Assembly: GCA_046350455.1 (NCBI GenBank)
Contig: JAXMAM010000001.1
Coordinates: 1-64,000 of the forward strand
Direction of reading: 5' to 3'
Source of the DNA: CAZXGD01 sp046350455
GTDB taxonomy: Bacteria > Planctomycetota > Phycisphaerae > Phycisphaerales > SM1A02
Length of the DNA: 64,000 nt
The notes below the pieces were generated by a model that saw only the letters and a program-made list of their open reading frames with translations, searched no databases and was not told the DNA's origin. Made by a program: the position numbers and the translations under genes. This document shows, piece after piece, positions 8,101 to 17,211 of this stretch (within the stretch, counting starts at the first letter, position 1; each line of letters begins with the position of its first letter).

Positions 8101-9603
8101 ATGCATGTGTGGCGCAGCACCTCTGGTGGAGTCCGCACGGCATTCTTCAGAGGAGACCCCCATGCTTGCAAACGTGCTTCGAACGCAACTGTGCCAGCGC
8201 TGGCCGTTGGCCCGCTGGCAGCGTCCGCTGGTGCAGACAGCGTCCTGTACTCGCAACCCATGACAGCCGGCGGCGGCGTGACCCGCGCCTCGCAGTTGTG
8301 GCAGGATCCCACCGGCCAGAACGACTCCGACAACGACGCCATCGCGTGGGAGAACTTCACGCTGGCGCAGAACTCGCAGGTCACGCAGGTGAAGTGGTGG
8401 GGTGCGGCGCCGCTCACCCAGGGCTTCCGCATCAGCTTCTTCAACCAGGACCCCAACACGGTGGCGCTGCAGCCGGACATCTTTGCGCCAGGCAGCGGCC
8501 CCATCTACACGCAGACGGTCACCAACTACACCATGCAGAGCGCTGGCAGCGGCATGTACATGTTCACGGCCACGCTGAACACGCCTGTGACGTTCCAGGG
8601 TGGAGTGCGGTACTTCGTGTCGGTGGTGGGGCTCACGCCGCTGTCCTACGTTTCGTGGGGCTGGGCCCAGGGCACTGGCAGCGCTGGCGGCACCTTCTGG
8701 TGGCAGCGCGGTGCGCACATGTACTTCCATGTGGGCGATGAACGCGCGCTGGAACTCATGGGCAATCCAGCAGGCTCCACGCCAGAGCTCCTGGCCTACG
8801 ACGGCTTTGACGGCGGCGTGGGTGACAACCTGGACGGCCAACACACTGGCACTGGCTGGGTGGCGGGCTGGACGCAGCAGAACTTTGACACCGACACCAC
8901 CTATGTGCAGAACGGGCTCATCTATCCCGGCCTGGCAAGCACTGCTGGTGCTGCAGGCACACCCATTGGCGTCTCTTCGTATCCCGTGACGGACTACGTG
9001 CGCTCGTATGGTGCGCTGCCGCAGGGAACCACCAACCTGTATGTCTCGTTCCTGATGCGCCCAGAGCCTGGGTGCTACGGCTGGGGCGGGCTGAAGTTTG
9101 GCACGTACCCCTACGCCATGACTGTGGGCGCACCTCCCGGCTGGTGGTCCATCGGCCTCATGCTGAGCGAAGGCCTGGGCGACGCCTCCAACGTTTCGAT
9201 TGTGGAAGGCGAGACCTACCTGGTGGTGGCCAAGATCAGCAAGAACGCTGGATCTGGCACCACGTTCCGACTGTTCCTCAACCCAACCATCGGCCAGCCT
9301 GAGCCAGCCTTTCCGCTGGCGCAATACGCCAGCCCCGTGAGCGCGCTGCCAACAGCACTCAGCCTGACCAACGGCAGCGGGTGGACCACCGACGAAGTGC
9401 GCGTGGGCACCACGTGGCAATCTGTGCTGCCAGCAGCCACGGCCTGTGTGGGCGATCTGGACCAAGACGGCACCGTGGATGGCACAGACTTGGGCCTGCT
9501 GCTGGGTGCCTGGGGCACTGGCGCTGCAGACCTGGACAACAGCGGTGTGACAGATGGCACTGACCTGGGCCTGCTGCTTGGCAAATGGGGCAACTGCCCC
9601 TGA
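8101..9603 (+). CDS. Secreted protein with C-terminal dockerin-like tag; likely 5' frameshift
   Basis: This is a secreted protein of unknown enzymatic role. The body is beta-rich (Trp/Gly/Asn/Thr-rich), and the C-terminus carries two Ca-binding-like repeats (DLDQDGTVDGTDLGLLLGAW and a second copy), the tag seen on four other proteins in this window. The 5' end is doubtful. A good ribosome site (AGAGGAG) precedes ATG 8162, whose frame begins like a signal peptide, but the hydrophobic part (from GTG 8191) is in the other frame. Adding one G at about 8190 (CTGTG to CTGGTG) would join them into one leader. The coordinates given are the open frame from ATG 8101. A hairpin terminator follows. Confidence 0.75.
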   Translation: MHVWRSTSGGVRTAFFRGDPHACKRASNATVPALAVGPLAASAGADSVLYSQPMTAGGGVTRASQLWQDPTGQNDSDNDAIAWENFTLAQNSQVTQVKWWGAAPLTQGFRISFFNQDPNTVALQPDIFAPGSGPIYTQTVTNYTMQSAGSGMYMFTATLNTPVTFQGGVRYFVSVVGLTPLSYVSWGWAQGTGSAGGTFWWQRGAHMYFHVGDERALELMGNPAGSTPELLAYDGFDGGVGDNLDGQHTGTGWVAGWTQQNFDTDTTYVQNGLIYPGLASTAGAAGTPIGVSSYPVTDYVRSYGALPQGTTNLYVSFLMRPEPGCYGWGGLKFGTYPYAMTVGAPPGWWSIGLMLSEGLGDASNVSIVEGETYLVVAKISKNAGSGTTFRLFLNPTIGQPEPAFPLAQYASPVSALPTALSLTNGSGWTTDEVRVGTTWQSVLPAATACVGDLDQDGTVDGTDLGLLLGAWGTGAADLDNSGVTDGTDLGLLLGKWGNCP

Positions 9604-9661
9604 TGCGCCGCGCGTGACCATCCGCCTGGTGGTTCCCCAGGCGATTCTGACCCTCTGAGAC

Positions 9662-9706
9662 CCAGCCGCTGGGCGACGACGTGTGCGTCCAGCGGCTGGT
9701 GTTTTG
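9662..9706 (+). terminator. Rho-independent terminator
   Basis: An 11-bp perfect stem (CCAGCCGCTGG at 9662-9672, CCAGCGGCTGG at 9689-9699) is followed by TGTTTTG. It lies about 60 bp after the stop at 9603 and separates that gene from the GH81 gene. Confidence 0.75.
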
Positions 9707-9838
9707 CTGTGAATCCAGCACCTTTGCGCCAGCTGAACTTTGTGCTTGGGTGGACCCCCAGGTGCCCGTTACCATCACCCCTCCCCGCAGGCCGCTGTGT
9801 GCCTGCGCCCTTGGTTCCCCCCTTTGGTAGGTCCGCGC

Positions 9839-12538
9839 ATGCGCGCTACGCACAATCCGTCGTCCTGTCTGTCCGCCTCTGTCCTGGCTGTGCTGGCGGC
9901 CGCGGTGCTGCTGTGCGCCCCGGGTGCAGCGCAGGCGCAGACACCCAGCATCTATGCCGGCACGCCAGCAGGGCAGGCAGGCCCGCAGAACCCAGCGCCG
10001 CAGGCGGGGCTGCCAGTGCAGACGCCATTCCCCATCGCAGACTGGTGGTTCTCTGCCATCTTCAAGTGGTCGGCAGCGCCGTCGCAGGTGCCGCAGGGCA
10101 ACGGCTGCAACCCGCTGCCCTTCAATATGAAGCCTGGCTTCAACGGCATGGTCATGTACCTGCCGTATCCAGAAGCCGTCACCGCCACCGACGCATGCGG
10201 CGGCGGCTCCACCACCTGCCCGGGCTTCCAGGCAGAGCCGCCACCCAGCTTCAGCCCAGAAGTGAACGTGGGCCTGGCCAGCACCGCGTTCGCGCCATGC
10301 ACCTGGCCCAACGATCCCGACGTGGCCGTGCAGGGCTTCAGCACCTGGAGCTTCACCATGGACGTGCCAGGCGGCAGCGGCGGCGCCACGCTGCGCGCCA
10401 CGGCAGCGCGTGGCTCGCCCTATGTGTGGGTGGAGTTCCCCAACATCTCGGACAGCAGCCAGTTCAACGTGCCCATCGTGGAAGTGCGCGACTCGTCTGC
10501 GCAGCTCTTTGCCGGCATGCAGGACCAGCCCTTCCAGGTGTGGACCAACAGCAGCAACTTCTCGCAGCAGATCAACGCTCAGACTGGCGACAACCACGGC
10601 CAGCCCAACAGCAACATCACCGTGGTGAGCGTGAATGGCCGCACCTACGCGCTCATCGGGCCAGCAGGCACCTCTTGGAGCTGGAAGAACTTCACCCCGC
10701 AGCCCTGGAGCAGTGCCACCTTCTACAACGATGGCGTGACCGGCGGCAACGGCAGCCGCTGGGTGGTGGTGGCCGCGCTGCCAGCCAACATGGACGCGCT
10801 GGTGGCGCAGAACCAGATGACGCGCCAGCAGGCGGTGCAGCTGCTTGCTGACCACGCGTACTTCCGCCCGGACAACAGCTCGCGCACTGCCACGCGCCTC
10901 ACGTGCAGCTACACGCCAGGCGGTGGTGGCAACAACGTGCAGGGCATGTTCACCTACGAGCAGCTGCTTGACATCCGCACGCAGGCTGCAGCGCCTTCTG
11001 GCCAGGAGACGCTGTTTGCGCTCTTCCCGCACCAGGTGGCCAACCTGGCCACGCAGAGCGTGCTGCTGAGCCCTGCCATGACCTACAGCTCTGCCAAGGG
11101 CTACGCGCGCCCAGGCAAGGAGCCGCGCGGCGGCTTCACGCAGCTGCCACCACCATCAGACTCTGGCCAGATGCTGCTGGCCAAGGGCAGCCAGTTTGCG
11201 CTGGCGTATGCGCTGCCTGCAGAGCCCGCGGTGGTGCCGCCCATGAGCGGCTTTAGCGGCGATCAGGCCAAGCTGGCCTCCTACCTGCAGGAGGACGTCA
11301 GCAAGTACGACCACGGCGACGGCATTGACACCTACAACTGGGGCAAGCACCTGGCGCGCCTGGCCAACAATCTGGCCATTGCAGTGCAGACTTCGTCGCC
11401 CACCGTCAGCAGCTACAAGAGCTCGCTGACAGCGGGCCTCAGCGGGTGGTTCACGGCGTACAGCTCGCCAGGCAACCTCAAGCCGCTGCCCACGCAGATC
11501 AGCGATGGCCCTGGCTACTTCACCTACAACCAGACGTGGGGCACCTGCATTGGCTACCCCGCTGGCTTTGGCTCCAACACCTTCCTGAACGACCACCACT
11601 TCCACTACGGCTACTTCCTGCGCGCCAGCGCCGTGCTGGCAGGTCAGGACAGCGCGTGGCGCGACACGTACAAGCCCTTTGTGGAGCTCCTTGTGCGCGA
11701 TCTGGCTGCGGACTACAACGACAGCGCCACGGTGGCTGGCGTGCCCACGGCGTTCTCTGCGTACAACTACTTTGACCCCTATGCAGGCCACTCCAACGCT
11801 GCAGGCGTGCAGCAGTACGCCAACGGCATCAATCAGGAGTCCAGCAGCGAAGCTGTGAACGCCTGGTACGGCATGCTGCTGTGGGGCACAGCGGTGAACG
11901 ACGCCAACATCCGCGCCCGCGCTGCGTTCATGTACTGCTCTGAGGCAGACAGCGCCCGGCGGTACTGGTTCCAGGAAGACTCGCAGGTGGCGGGCACCAA
12001 TCCGGTGACCTCTGGCACGCTGGGCAATGTGTTTGACAACGTGTACCAGTACGGCGGGTTCAGCCCGGGGCCGCAGTACCTGCACATCATCAACTGGCTG
12101 CCCTTTGGTGGCGGCGCGCAGTACCTGTGCAAGAACAAGCCCTACGCAGAGTGGAACTACAGCCGCCTGGTGCAGGAGTATGGCAGCACCAACTGGTCGT
12201 TCTACGCAGACCTCATCTGGATGTATCGCGCCATCAGCAATCCTGCGGACGCGCAGGCGCAGTTCAGCGCCACCATTGGAAGCACGGTGGGAGAGAACTT
12301 CACGTGCGACAGCGGCAACACGCTGGCCATGACGTACTTGTGGATCTGGTCTGACCTTGGCTCGCTGGGCGGCAGCAATGTGTTTGCAGACCTGGACCAC
12401 GATGGCGATGTGGACGGCACGGATCTGGGCCTGCTGCTGGGCGCGTGGGGCGCTACTGGCGTGGAAGCAGACTTGGACAGCAGTGGCACGGTGGATGGCA
12501 CTGATCTGGGCTTGCTGCTTGGAGCGTGGACCAGTTGA
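9839..12538 (+). CDS. GH81 endo-beta-1,3-glucanase with dockerin-like tag
   Basis: This 899-aa secreted glycoside hydrolase is predicted to cut beta-1,3-glucan (laminarin- or callose-type). A signal peptide ends at AQA-Q (about residue 33). The GH81 core shows DDHHFHYGY with the candidate catalytic Asp585, the FDPYAGHS segment, and NQESSSEA with Glu667 and Glu671 in the positions of the family's catalytic glutamates. The last ~50 residues are two dockerin-like Ca-binding repeats. The ATG at 9839 is chosen because it opens the signal peptide directly. The tag suggests surface attachment or sorting shared with other tagged proteins; no cohesin-like partner is visible. Confidence 0.9.
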   Translation: MRATHNPSSCLSASVLAVLAAAVLLCAPGAAQAQTPSIYAGTPAGQAGPQNPAPQAGLPVQTPFPIADWWFSAIFKWSAAPSQVPQGNGCNPLPFNMKPGFNGMVMYLPYPEAVTATDACGGGSTTCPGFQAEPPPSFSPEVNVGLASTAFAPCTWPNDPDVAVQGFSTWSFTMDVPGGSGGATLRATAARGSPYVWVEFPNISDSSQFNVPIVEVRDSSAQLFAGMQDQPFQVWTNSSNFSQQINAQTGDNHGQPNSNITVVSVNGRTYALIGPAGTSWSWKNFTPQPWSSATFYNDGVTGGNGSRWVVVAALPANMDALVAQNQMTRQQAVQLLADHAYFRPDNSSRTATRLTCSYTPGGGGNNVQGMFTYEQLLDIRTQAAAPSGQETLFALFPHQVANLATQSVLLSPAMTYSSAKGYARPGKEPRGGFTQLPPPSDSGQMLLAKGSQFALAYALPAEPAVVPPMSGFSGDQAKLASYLQEDVSKYDHGDGIDTYNWGKHLARLANNLAIAVQTSSPTVSSYKSSLTAGLSGWFTAYSSPGNLKPLPTQISDGPGYFTYNQTWGTCIGYPAGFGSNTFLNDHHFHYGYFLRASAVLAGQDSAWRDTYKPFVELLVRDLAADYNDSATVAGVPTAFSAYNYFDPYAGHSNAAGVQQYANGINQESSSEAVNAWYGMLLWGTAVNDANIRARAAFMYCSEADSARRYWFQEDSQVAGTNPVTSGTLGNVFDNVYQYGGFSPGPQYLHIINWLPFGGGAQYLCKNKPYAEWNYSRLVQEYGSTNWSFYADLIWMYRAISNPADAQAQFSATIGSTVGENFTCDSGNTLAMTYLWIWSDLGSLGGSNVFADLDHDGDVDGTDLGLLLGAWGATGVEADLDSSGTVDGTDLGLLLGAWTS

Positions 12539-12576
12539 CGAGCATGGCGGGCCCCGCTACCATGTGCGATTCGCAC

Positions 12577-12650
<74 letters not shown>

Positions 12651-12656
12651 CTTCAA

Positions 12657-12965
12657 GGCCGGTTGCAAAACGAACCGGCCCGCCAGTTCACGCAAGACGC
12701 CGCCGAGAGACCTCGGCGGCGTTGTTGCGTTCTGGCCAAGAGTGGGCAAGGGTTTACACATGTTGGTGCCGGAGCGCGCGAGTCTCTCGTCCGCGCGTGG
12801 TGATCACCAGCGGGGCGCGGTGCGGACGCGGCGGCGCCCAAGTGGGGCGAACGTCTCTGAGTCTCTGACCGAGACCCGGGCGGGGGTTATGACAGTGTTG
12901 GTCTCCCTATAGGGAAGGCAACCCTGGGGTTGCCTTCGGTGAGGGAGGGGGACGGTGTTCGAAAC
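12657..12965. repeat. Island end block, copy 1 (hairpins plus ~270-bp noncoding repeat)
   Basis: Directly after the tRNA are a perfect 8-bp hairpin (GGCCGGTT/AACCGGCC, 12657-12680) and a 9-bp hairpin (GCCGCCGAG/CTCGGCGGC, about 12699-12720) that may terminate the tRNA transcript. The following stretch to about 12965 aligns with 34573-34804: shared strings include ATCACCAGCGGGGCGCGG, GTCTCTGAGTCTCTG and TTGCCTTCGGTGAGGGAGG. No coding sequence was seen between 12651 and 13087. Confidence 0.65.
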
Positions 12966-13087
12966 TAGTCACGAGGTGACCGCGCTCCGCTGAAGGCGTT
13001 CGGCGCGCGAGGAACTGGCTGGCCACACTGAGGAATCCCACCTGCGGCGGCGCGTCCGCACCCGCCTGGGACGGACGCAGCCCCTAG

Positions 13088-16000
13088 TCACTCTTCGGTT
13101 CCCAAATCGCGCGAACCGTATCGCTTACGCAGATCTTCTGCCTCCCGCGTGTAGTCCGACGCAATCTCGCGCAGCGTGCCAGCAACCCGGTGAAAGCCGG
13201 CGTTCTCGATCTCTTCGGCTTGCAGTGAATACCGGCGCGACAACTCAATTTCCGGTTTGCCCTCCGGGTCCTCATAATGCGCGCCTCTCAGGTTGTGGAT
13301 TCCGATGCCGTAGCCGATCCGTAGTTCCGCCATGTCCGCCCGATCTAAGACGCCAGCGATGGCGCGATGCATCCACAGTCCGTCCGGATCTGCTGGCGAG
13401 TTAACAAGGACTCCACCCGCCAGATGGAGCCCCACTCTCAGCCGCCCACAGCTACCCAGAGACTGCGTGACCTTATCGATCCACGTTGCAAATGCCGCGC
13501 CGGATAGGCCGCCCTCGGAAGTGGATCCTGGAACAGTTTTCCATGTCTGGAGAAGGCGATAGGCATTCAGAGCCCGCGACTTCTGCGCCTCAGAAAGCTC
13601 GGCGACATTCGTGTCGCCTGATTCATCTCGGAACGCAGCCTTGACGAGCTCACAAAAGAACTCCGGATCAGTGGCGATGCGGCTTTCAAGGAATTTGGGG
13701 GTGGCGCGGTCGGAGTCGTTAATGAGAGGAAACAACGCCCACTCGACCTTGGCAATGTCGGCGGGATCCGTGTTGGAGTCGTCCTGCAGGGCCTGAATGA
13801 TGTTGACCGCATGAAGCGCTTGCATTGGGTTTATGGGTCCATCGGACGATGCTCCAGCCAGTAGGGCTTGAGCGGCCCTCTTCATGTCAATGGGTTGGCC
13901 CGCTCTGAGGATGGACGCCAAGCAGTCGATCGCAGCCCAGGGCCGGCCGTGCTTGATCAACGCCTCAACCGCCGTGTAGTCGCCTGCCTCTGCCTGGTAG
14001 GGAAAGACGGCCACACTCCTCCAGTATTCATCGGCTCCTTCCTTGAGCAGTGACCCGACCCGATTCCAGGTTTCTGCCGAGAATGGAAGCGAAACGAGCA
14101 GTCTTGCTAGTGCGTCCTGAGGCCAAGTCGACTTGTCGATGGCGTCGATTCGTGTCCATCCCTCCTTCGCGAAGCTCCCCCTGGCCACCCCTTGGGCAAA
14201 TCGTCGGAGTGCCGACTCAGGTCCTCGGAGCATCGCGGGAACGATCGGCGCGGCAAGGTGCCCCGCATCTAAGCTCCCCAACGCGAATCCCAGCTTGTCT
14301 GGCGACTCCACCACTTCCGCAAGCGCGATCACCCCTTCTACTCCCTTGGCGGCAAGAATTCCGCGTAGGGCATCCCTCCTGCGGTCCCAGAGCTTGCTCT
14401 GCTCCTCTTCAAAGTTTGCATTTGGATCCGTGAGTTCCCAATCGTCCTCGGTGAACAGCACGCGACTGGTGTTTTCGGGTCGGTGTGGCGCGATTGAATC
14501 AGCAGCCCCCTCGATCGCGGAGACTTGATCATCCGGCAGTGCCCAGTGGGCATCCGCGAAGCTGCGGTGCTTTCGCGCCATGCTGCACAGCGACTCCCAC
14601 AAAGAGATTCGTCCCTCTTCTGGCAGAGACTTCACCGCATCGGATCCAATGTGTTTCAGCATTGTCGCCCTGTCTGCGTCAGGAAGACAGTCCAGATACT
14701 GTGCCAACTGAACAAGCTTTTGCTGATCTGTTGCCGCGATTCTTACGGCCAAGCCAGCGTAGATTCCGACTTCTTCGCGGTACTGCTCGCGGTCAGGTCT
14801 TGCGGGTGCGCCCTCCGGAATCGTTCCGCGCCACCGGGGCTTCTGGGTGCCGCTCGACATCGTGGTTTGATTGGGCAGCAAGCTCAGCAACAGACTCCAG
14901 CCTGCAGTTGGATGCTCCTTGACCAGCGTCTCCACGGCAACCTTTCGCTTCTCCTTCGACGCCATCGTCTGCGGAAGCCAGGGCAGAAAGATGGTTGTTA
15001 GCGATGTTGATGGCCGATTGGCCCACTGTCCGCCAGGATCACGGTCCGCCAGCGCGCCGAGCAGCACTGTCGCGCGCACCAGATGTTGCTCATCCCATGC
15101 AAGAGTCTCAAGGGCCCAAAGCAGCCCAGTGAGGTAGTTGCGACCTCCAATGCCGCTGCCTTCTTGGGAATAGAGGGTGTCGAATGGGCAAGGATCAACG
15201 GAAAGGGCGTGTTCAACCGAGTCCATGAATTCACGGGGTGACGCTTCGGCGAGCGGCGGAAGTACATCGTTTACGCTAGCCCACAGCATCCAGTCTGCAT
15301 CGCGGAGGATTTCACGAACTGCCAATGCCGCGGCCGACTCCACGGTGCCCCTTGAACAGTTTGTGAGGGCTTGAGGTTGACCACTTAGGAGCGCGAGCGA
15401 CTCAGCAAGTCCGCGCCGCAAGTTCTTTGAGTGCCTGAGAACGTGCCCACTCAGGGGGGCGGCGAACCGATTGTCTGGAGGGAGTGAGAACTGCGGGTCA
15501 CGCTCAGTCAACACTGACACGGCGCACTTTCGGAGCTCCGTCAAGTGATGGTCGAACAAGCGAGATCCCAGGACTTGCCACAGTTCCTCCCGGTGCTTGA
15601 CGGCCCAAACCCCAGACCGGTGGGTCACGGGTGCATCTGGGAACTGCAGAACCTCCCTCATCTTCTGGAGCCACTTGCTTGTTTCGTCCTGCGCCACTGA
15701 GGCAGCTGCAGCCATGTCCGCATTCGAGCTTTCATCCCAACGGCCAAGCAGATTGGCTACGACGAGCGCCGGGGCGACGTCCGCGCTGCTCCAGGACGTT
15801 GCATTTGCCGGAGCCGGAGTCTGGGAGAATGCGGCCGGCATGGTCTCAGGTGCGGTCCGCTTGAACGCCGCCCGCACATCTTCAGAAAACGAATCGACGG
15901 TCACTGTGCCGCCGTTCTGATTGAAGGTGGCGACTTCTAGCGCAATCTGGGCCCAGATACCCGAGGCGCTCTCGGGTGAATCTCGGCCGATTACGGAGTG

Positions 16001-16645
16001 CAGGAGTGCATGCATGGTGCCCGACCGGACATCGAGGTCGTATCCCAGTAGGTGAAAGTGGCGCAAGAATTCAAAGAGTTCCTCTTCCGAGATTTCGCGA
16101 CCAGCGGCTCGGCACGCATGCGTCCGGAACGCTTTCAGCTTCTGTTGCTTCTCGGCACTGCTGAACTGAGCAGCCCGAACCTTGTCGAAGAACTCCGTCG
16201 CAGAGCCCGAGGTGCGTGCCCACTCAAGGATGGTGCGCGCATCGTTGATGTCGGTCGCGCTCAGCGGTCCCGATATCAGGGCGAGCGCGTCTCTGCCCCT
16301 CGTAAAGACCGCAGAGTTGTTGAAGTCAGCCCACGCCCCCTTGATCGCTTTGCCGAAAGCTTCGTTTCCTTCCGTCACGCTTATAGAATGTCTGACTTGC
16401 GCCAGGAGCTTGTAGGGCTTCGAGCCATCGGCATCCGTGGTGAAAACGCTCAAGTCATCGGTTAGAGGTCCATCCGGTTGCCTCTGCAAGACAAGCTTCT
16501 GGATCGGACGGCAAGGAAGGCATGGGGCAAACCCACCGGCCAACATTAGGGCGGCAAAGGACGCCTGAACCTGATTCTCAAACCTGGCACCGCCGCCACC
16601 GGCTGAAAATGGATTGCTGAGTTGGGGCTCGCCGCCGCTGGTCAT
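13088..16645 (-). CDS. Large PD-(D/E)XK-like plus helical-repeat protein, candidate defence gene
   Basis: This 1185-aa cytosolic protein is of a family I associate with defence islands, though I cannot name it firmly. The N-terminus (NPFSAGGGGARFENQVQASF, then TDDLSVF at about 62-68 and LLAQVRHSISV at about 80-90) looks like a PD-(D/E)XK-type nuclease lobe, with Arg in the position usually held by Lys (QVR instead of QVK). The remaining ~900 residues are alpha-helical repeat-like, with conserved-looking stretches such as GVWAVKHREELW and LLWALETLAWDEQ. No P-loop NTPase motif was found where related large proteins often have one. ATG 16645 is preferred over the upstream TTG 16660. It stands alone, with an IS downstream of its divergent neighbour. 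Confidence 0.6.
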   Translation of the reverse strand: MTSGGEPQLSNPFSAGGGGARFENQVQASFAALMLAGGFAPCLPCRPIQKLVLQRQPDGPLTDDLSVFTTDADGSKPYKLLAQVRHSISVTEGNEAFGKAIKGAWADFNNSAVFTRGRDALALISGPLSATDINDARTILEWARTSGSATEFFDKVRAAQFSSAEKQQKLKAFRTHACRAAGREISEEELFEFLRHFHLLGYDLDVRSGTMHALLHSVIGRDSPESASGIWAQIALEVATFNQNGGTVTVDSFSEDVRAAFKRTAPETMPAAFSQTPAPANATSWSSADVAPALVVANLLGRWDESSNADMAAAASVAQDETSKWLQKMREVLQFPDAPVTHRSGVWAVKHREELWQVLGSRLFDHHLTELRKCAVSVLTERDPQFSLPPDNRFAAPLSGHVLRHSKNLRRGLAESLALLSGQPQALTNCSRGTVESAAALAVREILRDADWMLWASVNDVLPPLAEASPREFMDSVEHALSVDPCPFDTLYSQEGSGIGGRNYLTGLLWALETLAWDEQHLVRATVLLGALADRDPGGQWANRPSTSLTTIFLPWLPQTMASKEKRKVAVETLVKEHPTAGWSLLLSLLPNQTTMSSGTQKPRWRGTIPEGAPARPDREQYREEVGIYAGLAVRIAATDQQKLVQLAQYLDCLPDADRATMLKHIGSDAVKSLPEEGRISLWESLCSMARKHRSFADAHWALPDDQVSAIEGAADSIAPHRPENTSRVLFTEDDWELTDPNANFEEEQSKLWDRRRDALRGILAAKGVEGVIALAEVVESPDKLGFALGSLDAGHLAAPIVPAMLRGPESALRRFAQGVARGSFAKEGWTRIDAIDKSTWPQDALARLLVSLPFSAETWNRVGSLLKEGADEYWRSVAVFPYQAEAGDYTAVEALIKHGRPWAAIDCLASILRAGQPIDMKRAAQALLAGASSDGPINPMQALHAVNIIQALQDDSNTDPADIAKVEWALFPLINDSDRATPKFLESRIATDPEFFCELVKAAFRDESGDTNVAELSEAQKSRALNAYRLLQTWKTVPGSTSEGGLSGAAFATWIDKVTQSLGSCGRLRVGLHLAGGVLVNSPADPDGLWMHRAIAGVLDRADMAELRIGYGIGIHNLRGAHYEDPEGKPEIELSRRYSLQAEEIENAGFHRVAGTLREIASDYTREAEDLRKRYGSRDLGTEE

Positions 16646-16918
16646 TCGGTTTGCTCTCAAACTGGGCGCGATTTGCGAAACCCGCTGTCTGGGGGCAGTC
16701 TAGCAATGGCACCCTTTGGGATTGTGCTTCATCCGGGGGATCGAAGGCACTCTGCTTAGTAGGAGTGCGCTGCCGCCAAGCTCGGCCGCCAACTCGGAAG
16801 TGCAGAAACAACCTCGTCCAAACGTCATTTCAGCAACCCTGCCGCGCCAACTCGTCCCGCACGGCATAGGTATCTAGCGGCGGGCCTGCACGTTCGGCCT
16901 GGCCGCCCGGAGCCACCC

Positions 16919-17137
16919 ATGCCTCCCTACGATGCCACCCGCGACCCCTACGCCATGACCGCCGACGCGAGGCGCGTCGAAGTGGCCGGCATCCTCGCCC
17001 GGGGCTTGGTCCGCACGGTCCGCGAGGCTCGGGCCCGCGTGGCCAAGTCCGCAGGAATCGCGCCGGATCCCGGCGCAGAACGCCTTGATTCCGGGGCGGA
17101 ATTGAGGCTCAGTGTGGCTGCGCGACCCCGCGGTTAG
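16919..17137 (+). CDS. Small hypothetical protein of a planctomycete mobile element
   Basis: This 72-aa protein has an N-terminal segment TADARRVEVAGILARGLVR. Short proteins of this kind often sit just upstream of DUF2924 and recombinase genes in planctomycete mobile DNA, and here a DUF2924-like start follows after 27 bp. The C-terminal half is Ala/Arg-rich and not recognisable. The stretch 16661-16918 upstream contains nothing I can identify. Confidence 0.5.
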   Translation: MPPYDATRDPYAMTADARRVEVAGILARGLVRTVREARARVAKSAGIAPDPGAERLDSGAELRLSVAARPRG

Positions 17138-17164
17138 GGGCTTGCGACCCATGCACAAGGAGCC

Positions 17165-17211
17165 ATGATGGGCAAGAGCATCGAATCGCAGATCGACGAC
17201 CTGCAGCGCAT
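17165..17211 (+). pseudogene. DUF2924-like gene, 5' fragment cut by IS
   Basis: ATG 17165/17168 opens a frame (MGKSIESQIDDLQRI) that looks like the first helix of a DUF2924 protein. It runs directly into the IS3-family element at 17212. No continuation is found on the right side of the IS, so the insertion was followed by deletion or rearrangement. Confidence 0.45.

Noticed and set aside
7186..9621. 811-codon minus-strand open frame
   Set aside because: Antisense to the response regulator and the tagged secreted protein; composition is His/Arg/Gly-rich without motifs.
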